64,000 nucleotides of DNA from Mycobacterium scrofulaceum (GTDB lineage: Bacteria > Actinomycetota > Actinomycetes > Mycobacteriales > Mycobacteriaceae). Below, piece after piece: positions 16,459 to 25,409 of this stretch. Below the pieces are notes generated by a model, which was not told where the DNA came from, did no database searches, and worked only from the letters and a program-made list of their open reading frames with translations. The position numbers and the translations under genes are program-made. Positions within the stretch are counted from its first letter, which is position 1. Each line of letters begins with the position of its first letter. The stretch lies in the NCBI RefSeq assembly GCF_002086735.1, contig NZ_MVIJ01000032.1, positions 1-64,000 on the forward strand, given 5' to 3'.

Positions 16459-17682
16459 GTGTCCTGGTCCAACGGGTCCACTCAGCCGTCGCCGGTGGCC
16501 GCCCGGGACTCGGGTGACCGCCCGGATCCGGACCGGCGCGTGTTCGCCGGTGTGCTGGTGCTGTTGCTGTCGATCGGCTGGGTCGCCAACCACTTCGTCG
16601 CGTTGATGCCCTTGCTGAGCGTTCGGCAACATCTCAGCCCGGCCACCCTCGAGGCGATCTTCGGCGTCTACGCGCTCGGACTGCTGCCGGGTCTGCTCGC
16701 CGGCGGTCGCGCGTCGGATGCGTTCGGACGCCGCTCGGTGGCGCTGACCGGTTCGGCGACCGCCGTGGTAGGGACGGTGGCCATGCTGTGCTCGCAGCAC
16801 TACGACGTCCTGCTGCTGGGCCGCCTGATCGTCGGTCTCGGAGTGGGGTTGGCCATGAGTGCCTGCACCGCGTGGGCCTCAGACTTGAAAGGTCCCGCCG
16901 GCGCGGCCACCGCCGGGGCCGTGCTGATGGGGGGCTTCGCAATCGGCCCGTTCGCGGGCGGGTTGATCGCCGGCGCCGGCCCATCCGGCATTCGCTTGTC
17001 GTTCGGCATCGCGGCCGCCGTCGGGCTGGCGGCGATGGCGGCCGCGGTCGTCGTGGCACGGCGGGTGGCACCCGGAACGCCGGCAACCGCACGGGTTTGG
17101 GAGCCGCCGACGGCCGCGGGCCGCGGCGCGGGGCGCGCGTTGACCTGGGCGATGCCGCTGGCGCCGTGGGTGTTCGCCTCGGCGACGCTCGGGTTCATCA
17201 CGATCCCCGGGCGGGTGCACACCGGGCTGGCGGCTCCGATGGCCGCGGGCGTGGCCACGCTGCTGGTCAACGGCGTCAGCGGGCTGATCCAAGTGCTCGC
17301 CCGCGCGCGCCGGTGGGGCCCGCAAGCCGGCACGGCGGGCGCGGTGCTGGCCGCGATCGGCTATGGGGTCACCGCGCTGGCGCCGCCGACCATCTCACCG
17401 GCGCTGGGTGTGCCGTTGTTCCTGGTGCTGGGGTGCGCGTCCGGACTGTGTTTGCGTGAGGGCCTGATCGACCTGGAGGCCGCCGCGCCGAAGCGCTTGC
17501 GCGGTGCGCTCGTTGGCGCGTTCTACGTGGTGACCTATGTCGGCTTCGGCCTGCCCCTGATCTTGACGACGGTCGGGCCGGCGGTGTCGACGGGCATCCT
17601 CGCCGCGCTGGCCGTGATGGCGTTGCTGACGGCCCTCAATCGAGCGGTTCGCCTCCGGGGCGACGCCCACCGCCGCGGCTGA
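16459..17682 (+). CDS. MFS transporter
   Basis: This 407-residue major facilitator protein has about twelve hydrophobic helices. The loop 2-3 signature appears as GGRASDAFGRRSVAL, and LGRLIVGLGVGLAMS represents helix 4. The start is GTG 16459 with an aaggggg ribosome site. The N-terminal 30 residues are hydrophilic and cytosolic. No substrate motif is evident, and neighbours give no clue. Drug or metabolite export is the default guess. Confidence 0.85.
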   Translation: MSWSNGSTQPSPVAARDSGDRPDPDRRVFAGVLVLLLSIGWVANHFVALMPLLSVRQHLSPATLEAIFGVYALGLLPGLLAGGRASDAFGRRSVALTGSATAVVGTVAMLCSQHYDVLLLGRLIVGLGVGLAMSACTAWASDLKGPAGAATAGAVLMGGFAIGPFAGGLIAGAGPSGIRLSFGIAAAVGLAAMAAAVVVARRVAPGTPATARVWEPPTAAGRGAGRALTWAMPLAPWVFASATLGFITIPGRVHTGLAAPMAAGVATLLVNGVSGLIQVLARARRWGPQAGTAGAVLAAIGYGVTALAPPTISPALGVPLFLVLGCASGLCLREGLIDLEAAAPKRLRGALVGAFYVVTYVGFGLPLILTTVGPAVSTGILAALAVMALLTALNRAVRLRGDAHRRG

Positions 17683-17735
17683 CCGTCGCCGACGCGCGCG
17701 GGGACGGCGGCGACGGAGGCGTAACCGCCCGGCGC

Positions 17736-18773
17736 TCAGACCAGTTCGCGCAGGACCTCGATCAGTTTGACGCGCTCGGCGGGCGTGGAGGCGATGGGCG
17801 ACACGTTGAGGGTGGTGACGCCGGCCTCCCGGAACGCGGCCAGGCGATCCTTGACGAACTCGCGGCTGCCGATCAAGTTCACGTCGCGAACCAGGTCGTC
17901 GGGCACCACCTTCGCGGCGCCGTCCTTGTCGCCGGCCAGGTACAGTTCCTGAATCCGGTCGGCCTGCGGGCCGTAGCCGTACTTGGTGGCCAGCGCGTGG
18001 TAGAAGTTCTTTCCCTTGGCGCCCATTCCGCCGATGTAGAGGGCCAGGTGGGGTTTGACGAAATCCCTTAGCGGTTCCACGTTTTCGCCGATAGCCAGCA
18101 CCGGTCCGGCGTAGATGTCGAGCGCACCCAGGGCGGGATCGCGCTTGGCCCGACCGGTGGCCAGCGCCTCGCCCCACACCTGCTGCGCCTTCTCGGGCAG
18201 GTAGAAGATGGGCTGCCAGCCCTCGGCGACCTCGGCCGCCAGCTCGACATTTTTGGGGCCCAGTGCTGCCACCAATATCGGGATGCGTTCCCGGACAGGC
18301 TTATTGATGAGCTTGAGCGGCTTGCCCAGTCCGGTGCCCCGCCCGGCGGGCAGCGGGATGGTGTAGTACTTGCCCTGGTGTTTGACCGGTTCGCGCCGCC
18401 ACACCTGGCGGCAGATATCGATCACTTCGCGGGTCCGGGCGATCGGTGCGTCGTAGGGGACGCCATGGAAGCCCTCGATGACCTGCGGACCGGAAGCGCC
18501 CAGGCCGAGGGTGAACCGGCCGTCGGAGACGTAGTCGAGGCCGGCGGCGGTCATCGCGGTCAGCGTGGGCGTCCTGGTGTAGAGCTGCAGGATCCCCGAG
18601 GCCAGTTCGACCCGGTCGGTGCTGGCGGCCAGGTAGCCCAGCGCGCTCACCGCGTCGAACGAATACGCCTCGGGGACAAAGACGATGTCGAGTCCCGCGC
18701 GCTCGAGGTCCGCCACTTCGGCGGCCACGTCCTTGAAGCCGCCCGCGTAGTTGATGCCCAGTCCGATTCGCAT
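17736..18773 (-). CDS. LLM-class F420-dependent oxidoreductase
   Basis: This 345-residue luciferase-like TIM-barrel enzyme is predicted to use coenzyme F420. Family signatures include VFVPEAYSFDAVSALGYLAA, the RFTLGLGASGPQVIEGFHG block and PILVAALGPKNVELAAEVAEG (in parts). The C-terminal STPAERVKLIEVLREL is typical of the mycobacterial F420 subfamily. It is transcribed after the SnoaL-like gene with a 12-base gap, suggesting an operon. PadR regulation from the divergent gene is possible. The substrate is unknown. Confidence 0.85.
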   Translation of the reverse strand: MRIGLGINYAGGFKDVAAEVADLERAGLDIVFVPEAYSFDAVSALGYLAASTDRVELASGILQLYTRTPTLTAMTAAGLDYVSDGRFTLGLGASGPQVIEGFHGVPYDAPIARTREVIDICRQVWRREPVKHQGKYYTIPLPAGRGTGLGKPLKLINKPVRERIPILVAALGPKNVELAAEVAEGWQPIFYLPEKAQQVWGEALATGRAKRDPALGALDIYAGPVLAIGENVEPLRDFVKPHLALYIGGMGAKGKNFYHALATKYGYGPQADRIQELYLAGDKDGAAKVVPDDLVRDVNLIGSREFVKDRLAAFREAGVTTLNVSPIASTPAERVKLIEVLRELV

Positions 18774-18785
18774 GGTCGTCCGCCC

Positions 18786-19208
18786 CTACGCGGTGGTGAA
18801 CTCGTCGGCCAGTTCGAGCGCCTCCCGCTGGATGCGGTCGAACTGGGCGCCCATCGCCTCGGACAGCGCCTTGGCGCCCGATAGCGGCCGCACCATCACC
18901 ATGAAGTCGTCGATGAGACCGTCCTCGTCGAAGTGCAGGAAATCGCACCCGGTGATCTTGAGCCCCGGTGCCCCGGCGATCCCGGTCTCGAACACGAACG
19001 CGTGGTCGCGACCGCTGCCGTCGTGGATCTCGCGGACGTAGCGAAAGTCCTCGAAGACGCGCATGACGCCGCGCAGGATCGCCGCGGTGATCGGCTTGCC
19101 GACGTAGGGCTTGAACGCCACCGGGCTGGTGAACACCACGCCGTCGGCCAGGAGCGCCTGGATGCCCTTCTCGTCGCGTTCTTCGACCGCCTTGCGGAAC
19201 GGATGCAT
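18786..19208 (-). CDS. SnoaL-like / NTF2-fold protein
   Basis: This 140-residue cone-fold protein begins MHPFRKAVEERD and has the pattern of SnoaL-like polyketide cyclase or ketosteroid-isomerase relatives (LLADGVVFTSPVAFKPY, then HFDEDGLIDDFMVMVRP). ATG 19208 is chosen because aggtgaggtg lies just upstream. It is the first gene of a two-gene unit with the F420-type oxidoreductase, so both may act on one substrate (inference). Confidence 0.75.
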   Translation of the reverse strand: MHPFRKAVEERDEKGIQALLADGVVFTSPVAFKPYVGKPITAAILRGVMRVFEDFRYVREIHDGSGRDHAFVFETGIAGAPGLKITGCDFLHFDEDGLIDDFMVMVRPLSGAKALSEAMGAQFDRIQREALELADEFTTA

Positions 19209-19282
19209 CCGACACCTCACCTCGTGGATTCGTTTCAGCAGCGCCGTTGACGCTATGCCGCCAACCCTTGCGTGTCCATAGT

Positions 19283-19294
19283 GTGATTAATCAC
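19283..19294. promoter_or_regulatory. Perfect palindrome between divergent SnoaL-like and padR genes
   Basis: The 12-base perfect palindrome GTGATTAATCAC lies 36 bases upstream of the PadR start and 75 bases upstream of the SnoaL-like start. It is AT-rich in a GC-rich context. It is a plausible PadR operator controlling both directions. Assignment by symmetry and location only. Confidence 0.5.
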
Positions 19295-19329
19295 TTTGTT
19301 GAATACTCACCATGTTGTAGCCTTTTCCG

Positions 19330-19899
19330 ATGTCGCTGCGCGATGCGGTGTTGGCCGCGCTCCTCGAGGGCGAGTCGTCCGGATACGACCTGGCCAAGGA
19401 ATTCGACGCCTCGGTGGCCAATTTCTGGATGGCCACCCCGCAGCAGCTCTACCGCGAACTCGACCGGCTCGCCGAGCAGGGTCTCATCTCCGCGCGGATC
19501 GTGCACCAGCAACGCCGGCCCAACAAGCGCCTGTTCGCGCTGACCGAGGCCGGCCGCGACGCGGTTCGGGAGTTCACCGCACGGGCGCCGAAGCCGTCGG
19601 CGATCCGCGACGAACTGCTGGTGAAGGTCCAGGCCGCGGACGCCGGCGACGCGGGCGCCGTGCGCGAGTTCGTCGCCGAGCGCCTGCGCTGGGCGACGGC
19701 GAAACTGCAACGCTACGAACGGTTGCGGGCGAGGCTCCTCGACGGACGCGACGAGCAGGACTTTCTGCTGCACGCCGAGCGGATCGGTCCGTACCTGACG
19801 CTGCTGCGCGGAATTTTGTTCGAGGAAGAGAACATTCGATGGGCCGAGCGTGCGCTGGCCGTCGTCGACCACCGGCTGTCCGCGCATGTTGAGGAGTAG
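19330..19899 (+). CDS. PadR family transcriptional regulator
   Basis: This 189-residue regulator has the PadR winged helix at about residues 1-85 (MSLRDAVLAALLEGESSGYDLAKEF ... RRPNKRLFALTEAGRDAVREF, in parts) and a C-terminal helical dimerisation domain (Vir_C type) ending VDHRLSAHVEE. It diverges from the SnoaL-like/F420 oxidoreductase pair and converges with the NUDIX gene, leaving only 5 bases between stops. It likely senses a phenolic or other small molecule and controls the divergent pair (inference). Confidence 0.88.
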   Translation: MSLRDAVLAALLEGESSGYDLAKEFDASVANFWMATPQQLYRELDRLAEQGLISARIVHQQRRPNKRLFALTEAGRDAVREFTARAPKPSAIRDELLVKVQAADAGDAGAVREFVAERLRWATAKLQRYERLRARLLDGRDEQDFLLHAERIGPYLTLLRGILFEEENIRWAERALAVVDHRLSAHVEE

Positions 19900-19904
19900 G
19901 CCGG

Positions 19905-20624
19905 TCATCGCCAGGCGAAGACAGGTTGCTCCAGTTCGTCGACCGGGTCGTGGCGCCCTTCCAGGCACCACCACCGCAGCTGCAGCAGCACGGCGCCGGT
20001 GGGTGCGTGAATCAGGTCGTTCCCCAACGGAATCTGCACGACCGGGCGTGGGCTCTCCGGGATGGTGATGAATCGCGGCGAATCGTCGCGCTGCAATTGG
20101 TGCAACCCCACTCGGTACACCGCCACCACCTCGTCGGGTGCCGGATGGGGGTCGAGGCGTCCGCCGCCCCAGATGACGACGGGGGTGATGACGTACCCGG
20201 ACCGGGTCGGGTAGTCGTCCAGGAGGCCGAGCACGGTCGAGCCGGGCAGGGCGATGCCGACCTCTTCGTGCAACTCCCGCAGCGCGGCGTCGACGGCGGT
20301 CTCGCCCGGGTCGAGCCGGCCGCCGGGCAACGCCCACTGCGCCGCGTGGGAGCTGAGACGGGATGCTCTGCGGCACAACAGGAAAGCAGCGCCACCGGAC
20401 ACGCCGATCATCCGGCCGTCCAGGCCGGGCTCGGGCATCGGGCGGTCACCGATCCACTCGTCCACCGGCACCGGGTCGACGCGGTCCTCGCCGAGGACCG
20501 AATCGACCAGCACCACGGCGACCGCCGCGTGCCGCTTCGTCGGGTCGGTCGCCTCGCGGCGGTCATGGGCCGCCAGATGGTCCCGGATCCGCTCGCGCAG
20601 CGCCTCGTCGTACGGCATGGTCAC
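19905..20624 (-). CDS. NUDIX hydrolase
   Basis: This 239-residue protein carries a complete Nudix box, GGRLDPGETAVDAALRELHEE followed by VGI (consensus Gx5Ex7REuxEExGu), at about residues 100-123. The N-terminal extension and the C-terminal WW-containing region resemble CoA-pyrophosphatase-like members. It hydrolyses a nucleoside diphosphate linked to some moiety; the substrate is not identifiable. GTG 20624 and ATG 20618 are both possible starts and neither has a clear ribosome site. Confidence 0.85.
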   Translation of the reverse strand: MTMPYDEALRERIRDHLAAHDRREATDPTKRHAAVAVVLVDSVLGEDRVDPVPVDEWIGDRPMPEPGLDGRMIGVSGGAAFLLCRRASRLSSHAAQWALPGGRLDPGETAVDAALRELHEEVGIALPGSTVLGLLDDYPTRSGYVITPVVIWGGGRLDPHPAPDEVVAVYRVGLHQLQRDDSPRFITIPESPRPVVQIPLGNDLIHAPTGAVLLQLRWWCLEGRHDPVDELEQPVFAWR

Positions 20625-20758
20625 GGGTCGAGACTATGCGGACGCCGCCCGCGCGCCACGATTCGGCGTCCAAAACGGCGCGGCCCGCCGGCAGGGGGTA
20701 CCCCGGTTGAACGCCCTGCGCGCCGGCCTCGTGGCTGTCCACGGATGGAAGGAGACGG

Positions 20759-21802
20759 ATGAAGGTCATCGGCATCGAAGAGCACTACAAACTTCCGGCC
20801 ATCGGCGAAGAACACCATAAAGAGGGGCAGGACTCGGCGACCGCGCTGCTGAAGGCGGCCGGTTATGGGTCCCCCGGCGCCGAAGGGGAATGGCCGCCCG
20901 GCATCAACGACCTGGGCGAGGGCCGGATCGCTGCGATGGACGCCGCGGGCGTCGACATGCAGATCCTCTCGCACTCGGTCCCGGGCCCCGAGACGCTGGA
21001 TCCCGCGGCCGCGGTCGAGTTGGCGCGGCGGGCCAACGACGCGGTCGCCGCCGCGATCGGCCAATATCCCGACCGGTTCCGCGGCTTCGCCACCCTCCCG
21101 ATGCGCGACCCCGCCGCGGCGGCCGCCGAGCTCGAACGCACAGTGCGCGACCACGGCTTCGTGGGCGCCCTGATCAACGGCCACGTCAACGGCCGCTACC
21201 TCGATGACACCTTTTTCTGGCCGGTCTTCGAGTCCGCCGAAACACTCGGCGTGCCAATCTTTTTGCATCCCACCATTCCGCCGCGGCCCGTGATCGACGC
21301 CTACTACGCCGGCTTCGACCCGAAGGTCTCGGCGCGGTTGGCGGGCGCCGGGGTCGGCTGGCACATCGACACCGGCGTGCACTGCCTGCGGCTGATCCTG
21401 GGCGGGGTGTTCGACCGTTTCCCGCGGCTGCAAGTCATCGTGGGCCACCACTTCGAGGCGCTGAGTTGGATGGGCTGGCGGACCGACTACTCGTTTCCAA
21501 CCGAGCAGACCGGGCTCAAACGCACGGTCAAGGAGTACCTGCGGGAGAACTTCTACGGCGGCATCCTCGCCGGCGACTTCTTCACCCAGGAGCCCGGCAC
21601 GATGGACCCCAGCTGGAGCCTGTCCTTCAACGCCTACCTGGCGATGGTCAACGTCATCGGCATCGACCGCGTCGTGTTCACCGCCGACTATCCCTATGGC
21701 AACATCGGGGCCTGCCGGCAGTTCCTCGATCGGATGCCCATCGGCGAGGACGATCGGGAGAAGATCGCCCACCGCAACGCCGAGCGTCTGCTGAGGCTTT
21801 GA
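20759..21802 (+). CDS. Amidohydrolase-2 family (ACMSD/resorcylate decarboxylase-like)
   Basis: This 347-residue metal-dependent TIM-barrel enzyme resembles non-oxidative decarboxylases such as gamma-resorcylate decarboxylase and ACMSD. Metal-site candidates are the EEH near the N-terminus, the His of FLHPTIPPRP, the HH of VIVGHHFEALSW, and the Asp of VFTADYPYGN. A ggaggag-like site (gaaggagacgg) precedes ATG 20759. It heads a run of five plus-strand genes through 26294 with short gaps, so it probably supplies or removes a carboxylated aromatic for the molybdenum hydroxylase (inference). Confidence 0.85.
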   Translation: MKVIGIEEHYKLPAIGEEHHKEGQDSATALLKAAGYGSPGAEGEWPPGINDLGEGRIAAMDAAGVDMQILSHSVPGPETLDPAAAVELARRANDAVAAAIGQYPDRFRGFATLPMRDPAAAAAELERTVRDHGFVGALINGHVNGRYLDDTFFWPVFESAETLGVPIFLHPTIPPRPVIDAYYAGFDPKVSARLAGAGVGWHIDTGVHCLRLILGGVFDRFPRLQVIVGHHFEALSWMGWRTDYSFPTEQTGLKRTVKEYLRENFYGGILAGDFFTQEPGTMDPSWSLSFNAYLAMVNVIGIDRVVFTADYPYGNIGACRQFLDRMPIGEDDREKIAHRNAERLLRL

Positions 21803-21843
21803 GTCGCCTGGTGATTCGTTTGTTCCCGCGGATAGGTGGGTAA

Positions 21844-24066
21844 ATGGGCCGGATGATCGGTGCGCGGCTGCAGCGCCGCGAGGACGCGCGACTCGTGCGC
21901 GGCGCCGGCTCGTATGTCGGCGATCTGCGTCTCCCCGGCTGCCTGGACGCCGTCTTCGTCCGCAGCGAGGTCGCGCACGGTGAACTACGCGGCGCCGATT
22001 TGGCGTCGGCGCGGGCGCTGCCGGGCGTGGCCGGCGTCTGGTCACACGACCACCTTCCGTCTCTTCCGGACGCTCCCCCGATGCTGGACCCGGACTCCGT
22101 TCGGGGCCGGCCCTGGCCGGCCCTGGCCGCGGGACGGGTGCGCTACGTCGGGGAGCCGGTGGCCGTCGTCGTCGCGACCGACCGCTATCTGGCCGAGGAC
22201 GCCCGTGACGCGGTGCGGGTCGACATCGCGCCGCTGCCCGTCGTGCTGGACCCCACCGAGGCCGCCGCCAGCGCGGTGCAACTGTTCCCGGGCATGACGA
22301 ATGTGGCCACCGACAAGGAGTTTGGTGATCCCATCGACGACTCGGTGTGGCGAGAAGCGGCCGTGGTGGTCGAGGCCGCATACCGTCAGCAGCGGATCTC
22401 GCACATGTTCCTGGAAGCCAGGGCCATTCTGGTGCGGCCGGAGCCGGACGCCGGTCTGACCGTGTGGGTTTCGCACCAGGCACCGCACCGGCTCCGCCGA
22501 GACCTGGCCGCTGCGTTCGGGCTGCCGCCCGAGCGAGTCCGCGTCATCGTGCCCGACGTGGGCGGGGCCTTCGGCGGCAAGAGTGAGACCTGGCCCGAGT
22601 ATCTCGCGGTGGTGGCGGCGGCCCGCCGCCTGAACCGGCCGGTGCGCTGGCTGGAGGACCGCGCCGAGGCGCTGACCGGCCCGCCGCACGGCCGGGGCCA
22701 GAACCAGCGCGTGCGCATGGCCGCGACAGCCGACGGGCGCATCCTCGCCTACGAGCTGCACGTCGACGCCGACGTCGGCGGCTACCCGCACACCGGGTCG
22801 TTCGTGCCGACGGCGACGTCGCTGATGGCGACCGGCGCATATGCGATTCCACACGTGCATGTGCGCGCCAGGGCCGTGGTCACCAACACCGCGCCGACCA
22901 GCCCGTACCGCGGCGCCGGGCGTCCCGAGGCGGCCTCGGCGATCGAGCGGACCGTCGACTCGCTGGCCCGTCGGCTCGGAATGGACCCGATAGCCCTGCG
23001 CCTCCTCAATTTCGTTGCACCCGAAGCATTTCCGTATCCCGCTCCGACCGGTTACACCTACGACAGCGGCGACTATGCGGGCGCCTTGCGGGTGGCCGTG
23101 CGTGAGGCCGACTATGCGGGGTGGCGAGCCGAGCAGGCGGGCCGGCGCGCATCCGGCGAGCCGCCGATTGGCGTCGGGCTGTGCACCTACGTCGAGCGCT
23201 CCGGCGCGGGCGAGGAGTTCGGTGCGGTCGAGGCTTGCCCGGACGGCACGTTCCTGGCGCTGTCCGGGTGCTGCTCGACGGGGCAGGGGCACGAGACGTC
23301 GTTCCCTCAGGTGGTGGCCGCCGTGCTGGAGGTGGATGTGGAACGGGTGCAGCTGGTCGAGCGGGACACGGCCGTGATCCCGCAGGGCATCGGCTCCTTC
23401 GCCAGCCGGTCGATGCAGACCGGCGGCGCGGCGTTGCAGCGGGCGGCCGGCAGGTTGATCGACGCCGCCCGGCGGCGCATGGCGGAGGTGTGCGCGGTGC
23501 CGGTCGCCGACGTCGAATACCGCAAGGGCCAGGTGCACGCCGGCGGCCGCGCGATGAGCCTGGCCGACCTGGCCGCGGCCGGGCAGCTACGGGCCGACGA
23601 TATCTTCGCGCCGCCGGAGGCGTTCCCGTTCGGCGCGTATGTTGCCGTGGTCGAGGTCGACACCGAGCTGGGCGAGGTGACCGTGCTCAAGCTCGTCGCC
23701 GTGGATGACTATGGCGTCGTGGTGAATCCGTTGATCGTCGACGGACAGGGGTACGGATCCACGGTGCAAGGCATCGGGCAGGCGTTGTATGAGCAGGTGC
23801 ACTACGACGCCGACGGTCACCCGGCCGCGCTCAGCCTGCTGGACTACCTGATCCCGACCATCTCCGAGCTGCCGCCGCTGCGCTTCGCGGAAACCTGCAC
23901 GCCCAACCCGAACACCGCGTTGGGCGCGAAAGGGGCCGGCGAGGCCGGCTGCATCGGCGCCCCGGCCGCGATCGTCAACGCCGTCGTCGACGCGCTCGGC
24001 ATCGACGACCCCACCCGGTTGCAGATGCCGCTGACCCCCTACACCTGCTGGCGGGCGGCTCGATGA
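21844..24066 (+). CDS. Molybdenum hydroxylase large subunit (CoxL-like, xanthine dehydrogenase family)
   Basis: This 740-residue subunit binds the molybdopterin-cytosine-dinucleotide cofactor. Visible motifs are VPDVGGAFGGKSE (cofactor loop), TSPYRGAGRPEAASAIE (active-site loop) and GAKGAGEAGCIGAP with the catalytic Glu. True CO dehydrogenases carry a CSFR loop; the YRGAGR loop here marks a form II type, so CO oxidation is unlikely and an aldehyde or heterocycle substrate more likely. It starts 41 bases after the amidohydrolase and overlaps the FAD subunit gene by 4 bases. Confidence 0.92.
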   Translation: MGRMIGARLQRREDARLVRGAGSYVGDLRLPGCLDAVFVRSEVAHGELRGADLASARALPGVAGVWSHDHLPSLPDAPPMLDPDSVRGRPWPALAAGRVRYVGEPVAVVVATDRYLAEDARDAVRVDIAPLPVVLDPTEAAASAVQLFPGMTNVATDKEFGDPIDDSVWREAAVVVEAAYRQQRISHMFLEARAILVRPEPDAGLTVWVSHQAPHRLRRDLAAAFGLPPERVRVIVPDVGGAFGGKSETWPEYLAVVAAARRLNRPVRWLEDRAEALTGPPHGRGQNQRVRMAATADGRILAYELHVDADVGGYPHTGSFVPTATSLMATGAYAIPHVHVRARAVVTNTAPTSPYRGAGRPEAASAIERTVDSLARRLGMDPIALRLLNFVAPEAFPYPAPTGYTYDSGDYAGALRVAVREADYAGWRAEQAGRRASGEPPIGVGLCTYVERSGAGEEFGAVEACPDGTFLALSGCCSTGQGHETSFPQVVAAVLEVDVERVQLVERDTAVIPQGIGSFASRSMQTGGAALQRAAGRLIDAARRRMAEVCAVPVADVEYRKGQVHAGGRAMSLADLAAAGQLRADDIFAPPEAFPFGAYVAVVEVDTELGEVTVLKLVAVDDYGVVVNPLIVDGQGYGSTVQGIGQALYEQVHYDADGHPAALSLLDYLIPTISELPPLRFAETCTPNPNTALGAKGAGEAGCIGAPAAIVNAVVDALGIDDPTRLQMPLTPYTCWRAAR

Positions 24067-24920
24067 AGCCGGCGCCGTTTCACTACGTCGCGGCGCGCGG
24101 CGTCGACGAGGCGGTGGCCGCGCTGGCCGACGGCGACGCTCGCGTGCTGGCCGGCGGTCAAAGCCTGGTGCTGGAGATGAACTTCCGCGCCGCCCGGCCG
24201 CGCCGGCTGGTCGACATCAACGGCGTGGCGGGCTTCGATCGCCTGGCCTGCGACGGTACCGCGCTGCGGGTCGGGCCGCTGGTCAGGCACCGCGCGTTCG
24301 AATCCCGTTTCACGCCAGGCCCGCTCGGGGAGCTGTTGCGCCGCGTCGCCCACCACATCGCCCACCCCCCGATCCGCGCCCGGGGCACCATGCTCGGCAG
24401 TCTCGCGTACGCCCACCCCGCCGCGGAATGGCCGACGATCGCCGTCGCGTTGGGAGCCGAACTCGAGCTCGCCGGCTCGCGGGGTCGCCGCACGGTCAGC
24501 GCGGCGGATTTCTTCACCGGCCCGTTCGCCACCATCCGGAGCCCGGACGAATTGCTCGCCGAGGTGCGCCTGCCGCTGCTCCCGCCCGGCACGGCCGTCG
24601 GGTTCGTCGAACATCGGCGCACCCACGCCAGTTTCGCCGAACTCGCCGTGGCCGTGGCCGTCACCATCGCTGACGGCCAGGTCGCGTCCGCCCGCGTCGG
24701 ACTGGTCAACGCGGCGGACCGCCCGGTGCGTGCCGGGGCGGCCGAGGCGGCGTTGATCGGGCGACCGTTCGACGACGCCAGCATCGCCGCGGCGGGGCGT
24801 GCCGCTGCCGAACGCGACGCCGACCCGCTCCCCCGCCCGTATGCCGACGTCGCCTACCAGCGGCACGCGGTGGGTGTGCTCACCCGCCGCGCCCTCGGCC
24901 AGGCCAGGGCCCATGGATGA
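24063..24920 (+). CDS. Molybdenum hydroxylase FAD-binding medium subunit (CoxM-like)
   Basis: This 285-residue protein is the FAD subunit passing electrons between the 2Fe-2S centre and the acceptor. FAD-binding segments are visible: VLAGGQSLVLEMN near residue 30 and TMLGSLAYAHPAAEWP near 110. The C-terminal CO dehydrogenase flavoprotein domain ends VAYQRHAVGVLTRRAL. The start ATG overlaps the large-subunit stop (ATGA), and its own stop overlaps the small-subunit start, so the three chains are made stoichiometrically. Gene order large-medium-small is a rearrangement of the more common medium-small-large. Confidence 0.92.
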   Translation: MKPAPFHYVAARGVDEAVAALADGDARVLAGGQSLVLEMNFRAARPRRLVDINGVAGFDRLACDGTALRVGPLVRHRAFESRFTPGPLGELLRRVAHHIAHPPIRARGTMLGSLAYAHPAAEWPTIAVALGAELELAGSRGRRTVSAADFFTGPFATIRSPDELLAEVRLPLLPPGTAVGFVEHRRTHASFAELAVAVAVTIADGQVASARVGLVNAADRPVRAGAAEAALIGRPFDDASIAAAGRAAAERDADPLPRPYADVAYQRHAVGVLTRRALGQARAHG

Positions 24921-25401
24921 CGGCGTGCGCGTCGCGTTGACCGTCAACGCGAGCCGGTACGTCATCGACGTGCCGGCGCGGCGCACCCTGGCCGACGCGC
25001 TGCGCGAAGAATGCGGACTGACCGGCACCCATCTCGGCTGCGAACACGGTGTGTGCGGGGCGTGCACGGTTCTGGTGGACGGCGAAGCGGTGCGTTCCTG
25101 CCTGATGTTCGCCGTTCAATGCGACGGGCGGCAGATCCGCACAGTGGAAGGGCTCGCCGCGCCGGACGGCACCGATCATCCACTGCAGCAAGCGTTTACC
25201 GCCGAGCACGCGTTGCAGTGCGGCTTCTGCACACCCGGTTTCCTGATGTTGGCGGCGGGCGCGCTGGCCACCGACCCCGGCATCGTCGACGACGCGGAGC
25301 GGCTGCGGGAACTGCTGACCTCCAACCTGTGCCGCTGCACGGGGTACGAGGCGATCCGTCGTGCCGTCATCAGGGCCGCCCGGCCGGACGGGTGTGGTTA
25401 A
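24913..25401 (+). CDS. Molybdenum hydroxylase 2Fe-2S small subunit (CoxS-like)
   Basis: This 162-residue iron-sulfur subunit has two clusters. The plant-ferredoxin-type cluster is in GCEHGVCGACTVLVDG plus a downstream SCLMF Cys. The helical-bundle cluster is in QCGFCTPGFLML and NLCRCTGYEAIRRAV. I place the start at ATG 24913 (MDDGVRVALTVN), 8 bases overlapping the FAD gene; the longer upstream frame reads through FAD-subunit DNA. All eight cluster cysteines are present, so it should be functional. Confidence 0.93.
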   Translation: MDDGVRVALTVNASRYVIDVPARRTLADALREECGLTGTHLGCEHGVCGACTVLVDGEAVRSCLMFAVQCDGRQIRTVEGLAAPDGTDHPLQQAFTAEHALQCGFCTPGFLMLAAGALATDPGIVDDAERLRELLTSNLCRCTGYEAIRRAVIRAARPDGCG

Positions 25402-25409
25402 CTGCGACC

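Noticed and set aside
21844..25401. Carbon monoxide dehydrogenase coxL-coxM-coxS
   Set aside because: The active-site loop is YRGAGR, not the CSFR loop of form I CO dehydrogenases, and the gene order differs.
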